A stretch of 9,766 nucleotides of DNA from Acidobacteriota bacterium (GTDB lineage: Bacteria; Acidobacteriota; Blastocatellia; Pyrinomonadales; Pyrinomonadaceae). The stretch is taken from the NCBI GenBank assembly GCA_963169175.1, contig CAUJFK010000153.1, positions 1 through 9,766 on the forward strand, given 5' to 3'. Position 1 is the first letter of the stretch, and each line of letters begins with the position of its first letter. The notes below the pieces were generated by a model that did no database searches, had not been told where the DNA came from, and worked only from the letters and a program-made list of their open reading frames with translations. The position numbers and the translations under genes were made by a program. This document shows positions 1 through 6,273 of the stretch, piece by piece.

Positions 1-146
1 CTCGCACCGGGATGATCGAGGTCGAGTTGGTTGATGTCCTCGAACTTCATATCCCGAAATTCGGGCAGGTCCTCGTCCGTGACCAAAAAATTCTCAAGTG
101 CGGCGGCTGGGGTGTCAATCGCTGCTGTCATTGTGTCGGTAAGCAT
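1..146 (-). CDS. N-terminus of a leftward gene, possibly an aromatic amino acid hydroxylase (partial)
   Basis: This leftward reading frame enters from the left edge, and only its first 48 or so residues are inside the window. The start is the ATG at 146-144, because AGGAG lies 11 bases upstream; an in-frame ATG further upstream (165-163) overlaps that ribosome site and is less likely. The visible end reads FEDINQLDLDHPGA. The L-D-x-D-H-P-G string resembles the segment just before the catalytic domain of animal-type phenylalanine/tyrosine hydroxylases, where DHPGF precedes a DPVYRARR stretch. The next residues lie outside the window, so this is a weak motif-based guess. Divergence from an Lrp/AsnC regulator fits an amino acid catabolic enzyme. 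Otherwise it is an unrecognised protein with an acidic N-terminus. Confidence 0.55.
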   Translation of the reverse strand, partial: MLTDTMTAAIDTPAAALENFLVTDEDLPEFRDMKFEDINQLDLDHPGA

Positions 147-328
147 TTGTTTCGCAGCTCCTCTCATAAATACGATGCCGGGTAAAATGGCTGAGTTATC
201 CCGTAATAAATTATTTTAATGCATTGTGTGGAAGTTTTGAATGGGCAGCGTAAACTGACATGATACAATTCCCTTAGAATATAAGTTTAATGAGGTGAAT
301 TACTTTAATTTCGCTGCCGAAGCAACAC
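147..328. promoter_or_regulatory. AT-rich divergent intergenic region between the partial gene and the Lrp/AsnC gene
   Basis: This 182-base region separates two divergent genes and is much more AT-rich than its flanks. It holds two short palindromes of the AT-rich kind that Lrp-family proteins bind: AATAA-A-TTATT at 205-215 and AATTA-CTT-TAATT at 298-310. Rightward promoter-like elements are CTGACA at 255-260 with AATATA at 278-283 (17-base spacer); both are poor matches to consensus. A strong Shine-Dalgarno-like GAGGTGA lies at 292-298, about 30 bases before the first ATG of the regulator. Autoregulation and control of the divergent gene are normal for this regulator family. The specific sites are inferred. 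Confidence 0.4.
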
Positions 329-802
329 ATGCACAATAGGCTGACCGCCGCTTGTACTAAAATGACGCTGGACGAGATCGACCGTAAGTTATTGCAAGAA
401 TTGCAGGAAGACGCCCGGACAAGCTACGCCGAATTAGGACGGCGGGTCGGCCTCACAACACCGGCAGTGATCGAACGTGTTCGAAAGTTGGAAGACGCTC
501 GAATAATCACAGGTTATCGTACCGAGGTGGACACCGCCCGCGTCGGTCTGCCGATCATCGCGTTTGTCCGAATGAGTATCACCGGCATCGATTACAGCCA
601 CATAATCGGGGTCGCCGAACAGTCAAATGAGGTACTCGAATGTCACCGAGCAACCGGCGACGATTCATTCATAATGAAAGTCGCCGTCGCCTCGGTCGAA
701 CACCTCCAGCAAGTCATCGACCGCCTCACGCCATACGGAATTACGACAACGACGATAGTACTTTCTTCGCCAGTGAAACGGAGAGTGATCGAGATCGTCT
801 GA
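329..802 (+). CDS. Lrp/AsnC family transcriptional regulator
   Basis: This is a complete Lrp/AsnC-type regulator, which typically senses an amino acid and controls neighbouring amino acid metabolism genes. Counting from the first ATG, residues 14-62 are the winged helix-turn-helix (DEIDRKLLQELQEDART, then RVGLTTPAVIERVRKLE). Residues 72-148 form the RAM ligand-binding and oligomerisation domain, with the typical TGDDSFIMKV at 109-118. The start is uncertain. The ATG at 362 gives MTLDEIDRK, the usual family beginning, and a 146-residue product; the ATG at 329 adds 11 atypical residues. Neither has a good ribosome site. GAGGTGA at 292-298 is well placed only for an in-frame ATT at 308. It diverges from the partial gene at the left edge, its most likely target. 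It converges with the lipoprotein gene at 842 with only 39 bases between them and no clear terminator hairpin. Confidence 0.9.
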   Translation: MHNRLTAACTKMTLDEIDRKLLQELQEDARTSYAELGRRVGLTTPAVIERVRKLEDARIITGYRTEVDTARVGLPIIAFVRMSITGIDYSHIIGVAEQSNEVLECHRATGDDSFIMKVAVASVEHLQQVIDRLTPYGITTTTIVLSSPVKRRVIEIV

Positions 803-841
803 TGGTCGGAACGCCTTTTAACGCGGGCGACACACGTTCAA

Positions 842-1441
842 TTATTCAGTCTTTCGCTGGAGCACGTCTTTGGCGAGTTCGTTGGCCTGGCTGCTGTGGT
901 TGCGGGCTTTTTCCATTAGTTCGCGATAGTTTTCGCTTCGCTGTTTGAAATCAGCTGCGACCGAGTCGCGGACCTGGGTATTTTTGGGATCGTAGCTATC
1001 GCGCAGGTTACGGGCAGCCTGGCGATATTCTTCAAAGGCGTTGAGTTGTTCGTTCAGCGCCTCCCATTTCAGCCGAAGGTATTCGGAGTAATCTTCGTTA
1101 ACATTTAAGCCGCGGGCCTGGTCTATCTTATCCAGAGCACTTTTTCCGAGGGCCGAGCCGTCATAGATAATATAAACGACCTCATCGGCCAGCTTTCGCA
1201 CGGTTGCCGCATCGTCCGCCGCCATCGCCTTTTTTATCTCTTCGCGTTTGTTCTCGTTCTTTTCGTAGAGGACCTTGATCTGCTTTAGATCTGCATTGGC
1301 TGATTTAACAAGTTCGGCCGCCTCTGGTGTTTCGTCCACCGGTCCGATCAAACCGACGGAGCTTTTGCATCCGGCAAAGCCGGCCGCGACGGCGATCGAC
1401 AAGATCAAGGCAGACAATGTTTGTTTAAGCGTCGGGCTCAT
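842..1441 (-). CDS. Predicted coiled-coil lipoprotein of unknown function
   Basis: I do not recognise the family of this 199-residue protein. The N-terminus is a Sec lipoprotein signal: a short positive n-region, a hydrophobic core and the lipobox FAGC, with the lipidated cysteine at residue 25. Residue +2 is lysine, so nothing suggests inner-membrane retention. The mature part is almost entirely charged, alanine-rich helix, with long runs such as NENKREEIKKAMAADD and FKQRSENYRELMEKARN, consistent with a periplasmic helical bundle or coiled coil. The gene is the last of the leftward series, 54 bases after the stop of the polytopic membrane protein, so it may be the distal operon gene or have its own promoter. 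The ribosome site before its ATG is weak. A role with the upstream membrane genes rests only on position. Confidence 0.75.
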   Translation of the reverse strand: MSPTLKQTLSALILSIAVAAGFAGCKSSVGLIGPVDETPEAAELVKSANADLKQIKVLYEKNENKREEIKKAMAADDAATVRKLADEVVYIIYDGSALGKSALDKIDQARGLNVNEDYSEYLRLKWEALNEQLNAFEEYRQAARNLRDSYDPKNTQVRDSVAADFKQRSENYRELMEKARNHSSQANELAKDVLQRKTE

Positions 1442-1495
1442 ACCGCTAAGGATATTAAATCACATGTTGCAACGGTTTGAATGCGGACAAATGAA

Positions 1496-2608
1496 TCACG
1501 GCATAGTGACGCGGGCATTGCCGCGGCGGCGCCAAATGAAGCCGTCGAGAACATAATGGGTCAATTGCGGCACGGCCAGAAGCGGAACAAGCCACATTTG
1601 CCATCCGGCCCAATCCCAATTTGCCCCAAAAAGCCATGTCCGGTCATGCCACACGCCGCGTGTCCAGAATAATTCTTCGACGTATGCAAACCCCCAAAGG
1701 GTTGCGAGAAAGATGATCCAATGGTTAGAAAGCGTGCGGTAAACACGCCCGGCCGATTCACGTCGTTTCTTTGCATAAAACCAGATCAACGCAAAATACG
1801 GAACGCCGTGAATGATAACGTTCGTGACCGTAAAGGCATAATCTGAATTGAAAACAACGATACCGACATACCAACAAACGGCGGTCGTCACGACAACGAT
1901 GTCTTTGCCCGAATTCAGGAACCCTTTCGTCTTGTATAGAAAAACCGACTTTGCGAAATATGCCGCTAGCGCTAAAACGTATATCGGAAACAGCACCGTT
2001 TCAACCAACGCGGGCATTGCAAAAAAATCATTTGCGACGAACCAATTGAAATTTCGCGGAAGGCTCGTCATCCAAAACGCCAGCGGATAGATGCTCGCCA
2101 GATAAACGGCGGCCGCGTCGATCCACCAGGTCCAGGATTCAGTTTCGTTCAATTTCCGGCGGTACAACGCCACCCAGCCATATTGCTGCCTAACAAAATG
2201 AAATACAGCAATGATCGCCAATGCCCGCCAGAATGTCAGATCGCCTTCAGAATACAAGGCTACGCCAACCGCATAGCCGGCGATAGGCACGATCAAGTAC
2301 AACGGCATCCGCCGCTTGAATTCCTCAGCGTCAAAATAGACCCGAAAACTCGTTGACCAAACATGCGCGACATCGATCAGCAAAACCGCCGAAACCCACG
2401 TCCAATCCGGCGAATCTTCATTCAGAATTCCCAACCGCCACCCAACCGCCAGCAGCAGTAAAGACACAACCGCACTCCCGAGAAAGACCGAAAGGTCGAT
2501 GTTTCGGGAAAAAAGCCAAAAACTTTCAACGCAGAGACGCGGAGACGAAGAGTAAAGAACTTCTCTGTCGTTATGTTCCGTGAGTCCGTTTGCCACTCTT
2601 TCACTCAT
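1496..2608 (-). CDS. Polytopic membrane protein with four conserved-looking histidine motifs
   Basis: This 370-residue integral membrane protein has about 8-9 hydrophobic segments (roughly residues 39-60, 70-90, 102-120, 125-147, 161-180, 198-222, 237-254, 259-279, 296-312 and 336-356). I cannot assign a named family. Polar motifs sit at membrane edges: D79 and H82 in DVAHVWST, H137 to Q141 in FHFVRQQYG, H267 in IIHGVPYF, and H351 to D355 in THYVLDGFIWR. This pattern would suit a membrane metal- or haem-dependent enzyme; that is inference. The ATG overlaps the end of the flavoprotein gene by 8 bases (ATGAGTGA), implying translational coupling. The first 30 or so residues are unusual: they are polar and encoded by an inverted-repeat element, and the hydrophobic core begins only near residue 38. 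No ATG, GTG or TTG lies in frame between the start and that core, so the repeat-encoded leader must be translated if this protein is made. Confidence 0.75.
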   Translation of the reverse strand: MSERVANGLTEHNDREVLYSSSPRLCVESFWLFSRNIDLSVFLGSAVVSLLLLAVGWRLGILNEDSPDWTWVSAVLLIDVAHVWSTSFRVYFDAEEFKRRMPLYLIVPIAGYAVGVALYSEGDLTFWRALAIIAVFHFVRQQYGWVALYRRKLNETESWTWWIDAAAVYLASIYPLAFWMTSLPRNFNWFVANDFFAMPALVETVLFPIYVLALAAYFAKSVFLYKTKGFLNSGKDIVVVTTAVCWYVGIVVFNSDYAFTVTNVIIHGVPYFALIWFYAKKRRESAGRVYRTLSNHWIIFLATLWGFAYVEELFWTRGVWHDRTWLFGANWDWAGWQMWLVPLLAVPQLTHYVLDGFIWRRRGNARVTMP

Positions 2609-2648
2609 CTTTCGTCTCAGATGCTCCGCGACTCGGCGTCTCTGTGTT
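2528..2648. repeat. Imperfect inverted repeat of the GCAGAGACGC type spanning a gene overlap
   Basis: AACGCAGAGACGC at 2528-2540 recurs inverted, with one mismatch, at 2636-2648 (GCGTCTCTGTGTT). The adjoining GGAGACGAAGAG at 2541-2552 also has a partly matching partner at 2611-2628 (TTCGTCTC and CTCCGCG), with extra bases inserted. The whole element is about 121 bases. It encodes the last 15 or so residues of the flavoprotein on one side and about the first 28 residues of the membrane protein on the other. In my recollection, GCAGAGACGC-rich palindromes are common dispersed intergenic repeats in many environmental bacteria. That this copy belongs to them is inference. Confidence 0.6.
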
Positions 2649-4235
2649 TAATACGCGGCTTGCCGCGCGCAACCCATGATAAAACGCCTCTTCGAACAAT
2701 GCGATGCCGCTTAGGTCGGTGTGGGCGAAGTGGATGTTACCATACGGCTCCATTGCCTTCCGCCGTTGCTCGCCCCAAATAAATCCGGGCCGAGGGCTGA
2801 TCATCGCGTGGCCCCAGCGCATAATGTCTATTCGGTCGGTCAGTTCGTAAATTTCGGGATGTGCGCGGGCAAGATCGGTCATGCAAACGTCGGCCAGGTC
2901 GCGCCAAGTGTAGTTAAAAAGCTTCGTCCGGCCGTTCTCTTCATGACACATCGGGTAATAGTACGTCCAAACTGTCGGGCCGTAGTCGATCCCTTTTTGA
3001 TGCGTTGCATTCACGTAACCTAATGATGGGCTTTCGTATAACACGTTGTCCCAGGCAAGCGGGAAATCGCGCGAAAATCGCGGCTTTGGCCTATCTTTCA
3101 GAAACAGGTTCGTCACGAACCACGAATTATGCTGGAATGCGTTTGCGGCAAATGGAGCATCGTCCGCAAAACCTCTGATCACATAAGGCGCCGTAAAGAT
3201 CGGTGATGCGTAGATCAACTTTTCGCAATGAAAGCCGCGAACCTGTCCGTCCGTGAGGCAGACAACATCGACACCTTTCTCAGTTGGAACCACCGAAACG
3301 ACCATGTGCGATCGAAGTATTTTATCGCTTACGCTGTTCGTCAAATGGTGAACAAACTTTCCGTTGCCTTCGGGAAAAGTAATGAACGGCTGCGATTCGC
3401 CGCCGCTTTTTCTGACGCGGGAACAGAAGTAAAACAAGCCCGCCCACGCGGAAGTCTGCTCGAGCTTTAACCCATAATCATCGCGGCAAGCGTAATCGCA
3501 ATACCAGATTAGCCTCTCGGAAGTAAAACCGTTTTGCCGCAGCCACTCTGCAAACGAAAGCTTGTCTAATCCTGTGGCCCCTCCATCGTCCGAACAACTT
3601 GCCGAGGGAACGACAAACGCCCTTCGGCCTTGGCTGCCCCGCCAATTTACCCACGTATCCACGATCTTCTGGAATTCCGCCAACTGCCGTTTATCGTCTT
3701 CGCTCTCTCCGGCATGCAGATAAAGCCCATCGTACCATCGGCCCTTATAGAACACCCGTTCTTCCGGGTCGCGGCACAGGTACTGTTCCTTTACGATCAG
3801 ATCGCCTTCGATTGTCCGGCCCTCGAGCAGCGACATTTCGGCGAGCAACTCGATAAGCTCCGTATTCTCTCGAAAAGGAACCGGCAAATAATGAGCGCCC
3901 CACGGATAACCGACCGGCTGCCCGCTTCCGCTGATCGACGTTCCGCCCGTTTCCTTTTCCAGCTCCAGCAAAACGAAATCTTCCACGCCGAGTTTCTTCA
4001 ACTTCCAAGCCGCCGACAACCCGGCAACACCGCCACCAATGATCCCAACTTTCGCACTTCGCCAATTGTCCGCCGGCACCTCGAAGGAACGCCCCTCGCG
4101 GATAACGTGTCCGAGCGCGACGCTTTGGCCCACGATCTCACCCTCCGGAAATTTATCTGGCGCGTTTCGGCATGCCGCAAGAGCTATCGGTGCTCCGAGG
4201 AATGTTGTTAGGAGTTCTCTGCGTGTTAATTGCAC
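2601..4235 (-). CDS. Tat-exported lipoprotein FAD-dependent oxidoreductase (amine-oxidase-like)
   Basis: This 544-residue flavoenzyme starts with a twin-arginine signal, TRRELLTTFLG at residues 4-14, followed by the lipobox LAAC with the lipidated cysteine at 22. It is probably folded with FAD in the cytoplasm and anchored outside. Residues 61-98 are an FAD-binding Rossmann motif: VGIIGGGVAGLSAAW with G67, G69 and G72, and the acidic strand end near E91-E93, then TGG. The C-terminal FAD contact is NIHFAHTDLSGIALFEEA (500-517). The family is NAD(P)-binding/flavin amine-oxidase-like; substrate is not readable. Being encoded downstream of SpeD and SpeE homologues suggests an amine or polyamine product as a candidate substrate. 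The start is GTG at 4235, immediately before the Tat signal; no ribosome site precedes it, since the upstream bases belong to the inverted-repeat cassette. The last residues (about 530-544) come from another repeat and look non-native. Confidence 0.88.
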   Translation of the reverse strand: MQLTRRELLTTFLGAPIALAACRNAPDKFPEGEIVGQSVALGHVIREGRSFEVPADNWRSAKVGIIGGGVAGLSAAWKLKKLGVEDFVLLELEKETGGTSISGSGQPVGYPWGAHYLPVPFRENTELIELLAEMSLLEGRTIEGDLIVKEQYLCRDPEERVFYKGRWYDGLYLHAGESEDDKRQLAEFQKIVDTWVNWRGSQGRRAFVVPSASCSDDGGATGLDKLSFAEWLRQNGFTSERLIWYCDYACRDDYGLKLEQTSAWAGLFYFCSRVRKSGGESQPFITFPEGNGKFVHHLTNSVSDKILRSHMVVSVVPTEKGVDVVCLTDGQVRGFHCEKLIYASPIFTAPYVIRGFADDAPFAANAFQHNSWFVTNLFLKDRPKPRFSRDFPLAWDNVLYESPSLGYVNATHQKGIDYGPTVWTYYYPMCHEENGRTKLFNYTWRDLADVCMTDLARAHPEIYELTDRIDIMRWGHAMISPRPGFIWGEQRRKAMEPYGNIHFAHTDLSGIALFEEAFYHGLRAASRVLNTETPSRGASETKDE

Positions 4236-4237
4236 GG

Positions 4238-4277
4238 TCCGAACAAACTGAAAACTGAAAAGTTAGAACTGAAAATT
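4238..4277. repeat. Left arm of the cassette inverted repeat
   Basis: This 40-base arm begins TCCGAACAAACTGAAAACTG and ends GAACTGAAAATT directly against the stop codon of the four-helix-bundle gene. Its reverse-complement partner is at 4629-4668, with five mismatches. It also contributes the leader of the flavoprotein gene, replacing any normal ribosome site. Confidence 0.7.
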
Positions 4278-4628
4278 TTACTCATTCGCTTTTGCGGTTC
4301 GCAACGAAGTGATGAGAAGGGCCTGCAGTTCACCACAATCGGCAAGAAGCGACTCAGCGAGAGCATGCGTCAACAATTCGGCATCCCGCAACAATCGAAG
4401 GAGAAAATGTGTTTTGAACGCCTCTTTGTTCGCGACAGAATACTTCTGAATAAAATCGGCCCTGTTCTCGCCCTGTTTCCCTTCTTCGATCAACATACCA
4501 ATGTTCGTTCCTGAATCGAGGACCTTTCGTGAAAGAACGAACTCGTGCTTTTTGTCGTGAAGAAACTCACTCAACTTAACGATTCGGAGAGCAAATTTGT
4601 ACGATTTGTCTTGTAGAATATCAGTCAT
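4278..4628 (-). CDS. Four-helix-bundle protein, 23S rRNA intervening-sequence protein family
   Basis: This 116-residue protein matches the small four-helix-bundle family named after ORFs in 23S rRNA intervening sequences. Family signatures are DKSYKFALRIVKLSEFL (7-23), EFVLSRKVLDSGTNIGMLIEE (29-49) and DFIQKYSVANKEAFKTHFLLRLL (58-80), at the usual length. Homologues form ring-like oligomers, and one (Avd) is an accessory to diversity-generating retroelements; there is no reverse transcriptase or template repeat here. The biochemical role of free-standing members is not established. The ATG lies directly after the right repeat arm, and its upstream bases (ACTGAAAATT) contain no Shine-Dalgarno sequence. 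The gene is bounded tightly by the repeat arms and shares no functional logic with its polyamine-related neighbours, so it is probably a passenger carried in with the cassette. Confidence 0.88.
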   Translation of the reverse strand: MTDILQDKSYKFALRIVKLSEFLHDKKHEFVLSRKVLDSGTNIGMLIEEGKQGENRADFIQKYSVANKEAFKTHFLLRLLRDAELLTHALAESLLADCGELQALLITSLRTAKANE

Positions 4629-4668
4629 AATTTTCAGTTTTTACCTTTCAGTTTTTAGTTTGTCCGGA
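4629..4668. repeat. Right arm of the cassette inverted repeat
   Basis: This is the inverted partner of 4238-4277. Read on the minus strand it begins TCCGGACAAACTAAAAACTG and ends AAAACTGAAAATT, immediately before the ATG of the four-helix-bundle gene. It starts two bases after the speE stop codon. The near-identity of the arms over 40 bases is what supports calling the unit a discrete element. Confidence 0.7.
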
Positions 4669-4670
4669 TA

Positions 4671-6191
4671 CTATTCAAATCTCCGCCACTCAGTCTCGTA
4701 ATACCTGACGAGCGCCTGATTATCGAGCCGATTTATCTCTATCTCTTCATCCGGCATTGTCATGTCGGTCGGGAATTCGAACATTGAGGCGAACGAATTG
4801 TCGTTGAGGAATTTGAGGTCAATGCCCGTTGCCGGGTGTTTTGGAATATCGAAAGGTTGGAGCTTTGCAAGGGCGTAGCCCCAAACGCCGAAACTGGGTA
4901 CGGTAGTTTGATATGGCTTCACCGAAAAGCCCGCAGCTTCGAGCGTTTTGATTATCGACCAATATGAACGGCGCGCGATGAGCGGCGACGTGCATTGGAT
5001 CACAACCGCTGCATCCGGCGTCAGTTTTTTCTTAAGCAAATTATAGAACCGCGTTGTATAGAGTTTGCCGAGCGCGAAGTTGTTCGGGTCAGGGAAATCG
5101 ACGATCGCGATATCGAACGCTTCGGTCTCTGTTTGATCAAGCCAGACAAATGCGTCGCCGTTCGTGACGCTCACACGCGGATCATCGTAGGAATGATGGT
5201 TCAATTCCGCGAGCGGCGGAAATGCCTTGGGCAGGCCGGTCATCGCCGGATCGAGATCAACAAGCTGAACTTTTTCGACCGACTTATATTTCAATATCTC
5301 GCGGAGAGCCAACCCATCACCGCCGCCTAGAACAAGCACGCGTTTTACGTCACCGATGTGCGCTGCGAAGGCAGGATGCACGAGCGCTTCGTGGTAACGA
5401 TATTCGTCGAAGGAGTTGAACTGAAGGTTGCCGTTTAGAAAAAGTGCATGGCCGGTCTTGCCTTTAGTAATGACGATGCGTTGGTACGACGAGCTTTTTG
5501 CATAGACGATGTTGTCCATGAACAGCCCGTCTTCGGCCAGCGTGGTTAGCCGGTCAGCCTTTATCATGGCTATCGCTAAAAGGACCAATACGATCGAGCC
5601 TTTGATCCGTAGAAACAAAAGCTTCCTATCGGACACAAGCGGTGCAAGCAGCCACGTCGCCCAAATTCCGACGCCGGCGTTCAGCATCCCGAATAAAAGC
5701 GACGTGCGGTTGAGGCCGAGTTTTGGAACAAGAAATATCGGAAACAGCAGAGATGCGACAAGTGCCCCGACATAATCGAGCGCCAGCACGCGCGAAACAA
5801 GTTCCTTAAAATCCAGTTCGTCCTTTAGTATCCGCATCAACAGCGGAATTTCGAGCCCGACCAGCACGCCGATCGCAAACACCATCGTATAAAGAACAAT
5901 GCTGAAATATGAGACGTAGGCAAAGGTTAGAAAGAGAAGCGGAGCGCTAAAACCGCCGATAACTGCGACGGCCAGTTCGATATCAATGAACTTTTCCGCA
6001 ACCCGTTTTTCGACAAAACGGGAAAGGTAAGAGCCCAATCCCATTGCCGATAGATAGACGCCGATGATAAAGGAAAACTGTGTTACCGAATCGCCGAGAA
6101 CGTATGAAGAAACCGTGGCCGCGAGCAGTTCATAGATCAGCCCGCAGGTAGCGATGATGATGACGTTGAGGAAAAGAAGCGGTGTGCGCAT
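4671..6191 (-). CDS. speE: Membrane-fused spermidine synthase-like aminopropyltransferase
   Basis: This 506-residue protein joins an N-terminal membrane domain of about seven segments (residues 4-30, 38-57, 74-97, 99-120, 135-158, 164-184, 194-212) to a cytosolic spermidine-synthase domain (about 225-445). Visible motifs are YQRI (236-239), FLNGNLQFNSFDEYRYHEA (251-269, with the Y266/H267 pair), the AdoMet-type loop GGGDG (289-293), VDLDP (311-315), GDAF (345-348), the catalytic-site DFPDP (365-369) and LYTTRFY (377-383). The family reaction transfers an aminopropyl group from decarboxylated AdoMet to an amine. Both active-site acids (D365, D368) are present, but the residue after D365 is Phe where soluble enzymes have Ser or Thr, so the acceptor may not be putrescine. 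It follows DUF350 after an 82-base spacer that is nearly all hairpin repeat. No ribosome site precedes the ATG. Confidence 0.88.
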   Translation of the reverse strand: MRTPLLFLNVIIIATCGLIYELLAATVSSYVLGDSVTQFSFIIGVYLSAMGLGSYLSRFVEKRVAEKFIDIELAVAVIGGFSAPLLFLTFAYVSYFSIVLYTMVFAIGVLVGLEIPLLMRILKDELDFKELVSRVLALDYVGALVASLLFPIFLVPKLGLNRTSLLFGMLNAGVGIWATWLLAPLVSDRKLLFLRIKGSIVLVLLAIAMIKADRLTTLAEDGLFMDNIVYAKSSSYQRIVITKGKTGHALFLNGNLQFNSFDEYRYHEALVHPAFAAHIGDVKRVLVLGGGDGLALREILKYKSVEKVQLVDLDPAMTGLPKAFPPLAELNHHSYDDPRVSVTNGDAFVWLDQTETEAFDIAIVDFPDPNNFALGKLYTTRFYNLLKKKLTPDAAVVIQCTSPLIARRSYWSIIKTLEAAGFSVKPYQTTVPSFGVWGYALAKLQPFDIPKHPATGIDLKFLNDNSFASMFEFPTDMTMPDEEIEINRLDNQALVRYYETEWRRFE

Positions 6192-6194
6192 TTT

Positions 6195-6268
6195 AAAGGA
6201 TAAGGGGTAAAGGATGAAGGATGAAGTAATGCAGGCTTTTATCCTTTATCCTCGATCCTTTATCCTTT
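6195..6268. repeat. 28-nt inverted repeat of AAGGATA units filling the DUF350-speE spacer
   Basis: Arms 6195-6222 and 6241-6268 match as inverted copies at 23 of 28 positions, with an 18-base loop (6223-6240). Each arm is made of degenerate AAGGATA/AAGGATG heptamers, so direct-repeat character is also present. It begins 3 bases upstream of the speE start codon and ends 5 bases from the DUF350 stop. In the mRNA it would form a long hairpin just ahead of speE, where it could dampen translation or act in mRNA processing. That function is inference. Confidence 0.7.
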
Positions 6269-6273
6269 GAACG

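Larger units (their letters stand above)
4238..4668. mobile_element. 431-bp inverted-repeat cassette carrying a four-helix-bundle (23S-IVP-type) gene
   Basis: Two 40-base arms, 4238-4277 and 4629-4668, are inverted copies of each other with 35 of 40 positions matching by my alignment. They consist of repeated AAACTGAAAA-type units. They enclose a single gene of the 23S rRNA intervening-sequence protein family. The cassette fits almost exactly between the speE stop codon (4671) and the GTG start of the flavoprotein gene (4235), interrupting an otherwise tight operon. I see no clear target duplication: the outer bases CACGG on the left and TACTA on the right do not match. IVP-family genes are known from intervening sequences in 23S rRNA and as free-standing genes. 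That this unit moves as a small non-autonomous element is inference. Confidence 0.6.

Noticed and set aside
803..841. Bidirectional terminator between the convergent Lrp and lipoprotein genes
   Set aside because: Only a 4-base AACG/CGTT pairing is present and there is no T-run; it is too weak to call.
3630..4211. Rightward 193-residue open frame
   Set aside because: It is antisense to the flavoprotein's Rossmann region, has no recognisable domain or good start context, and reads like a shadow frame.
4238..4668. Diversity-generating retroelement (the four-helix protein as Avd)
   Set aside because: No reverse transcriptase, template repeat or variable repeat is present in the window.
2528..6268. 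CRISPR array
   Set aside because: The repeats are inverted pairs of three different types, without regularly spaced direct copies or cas genes.
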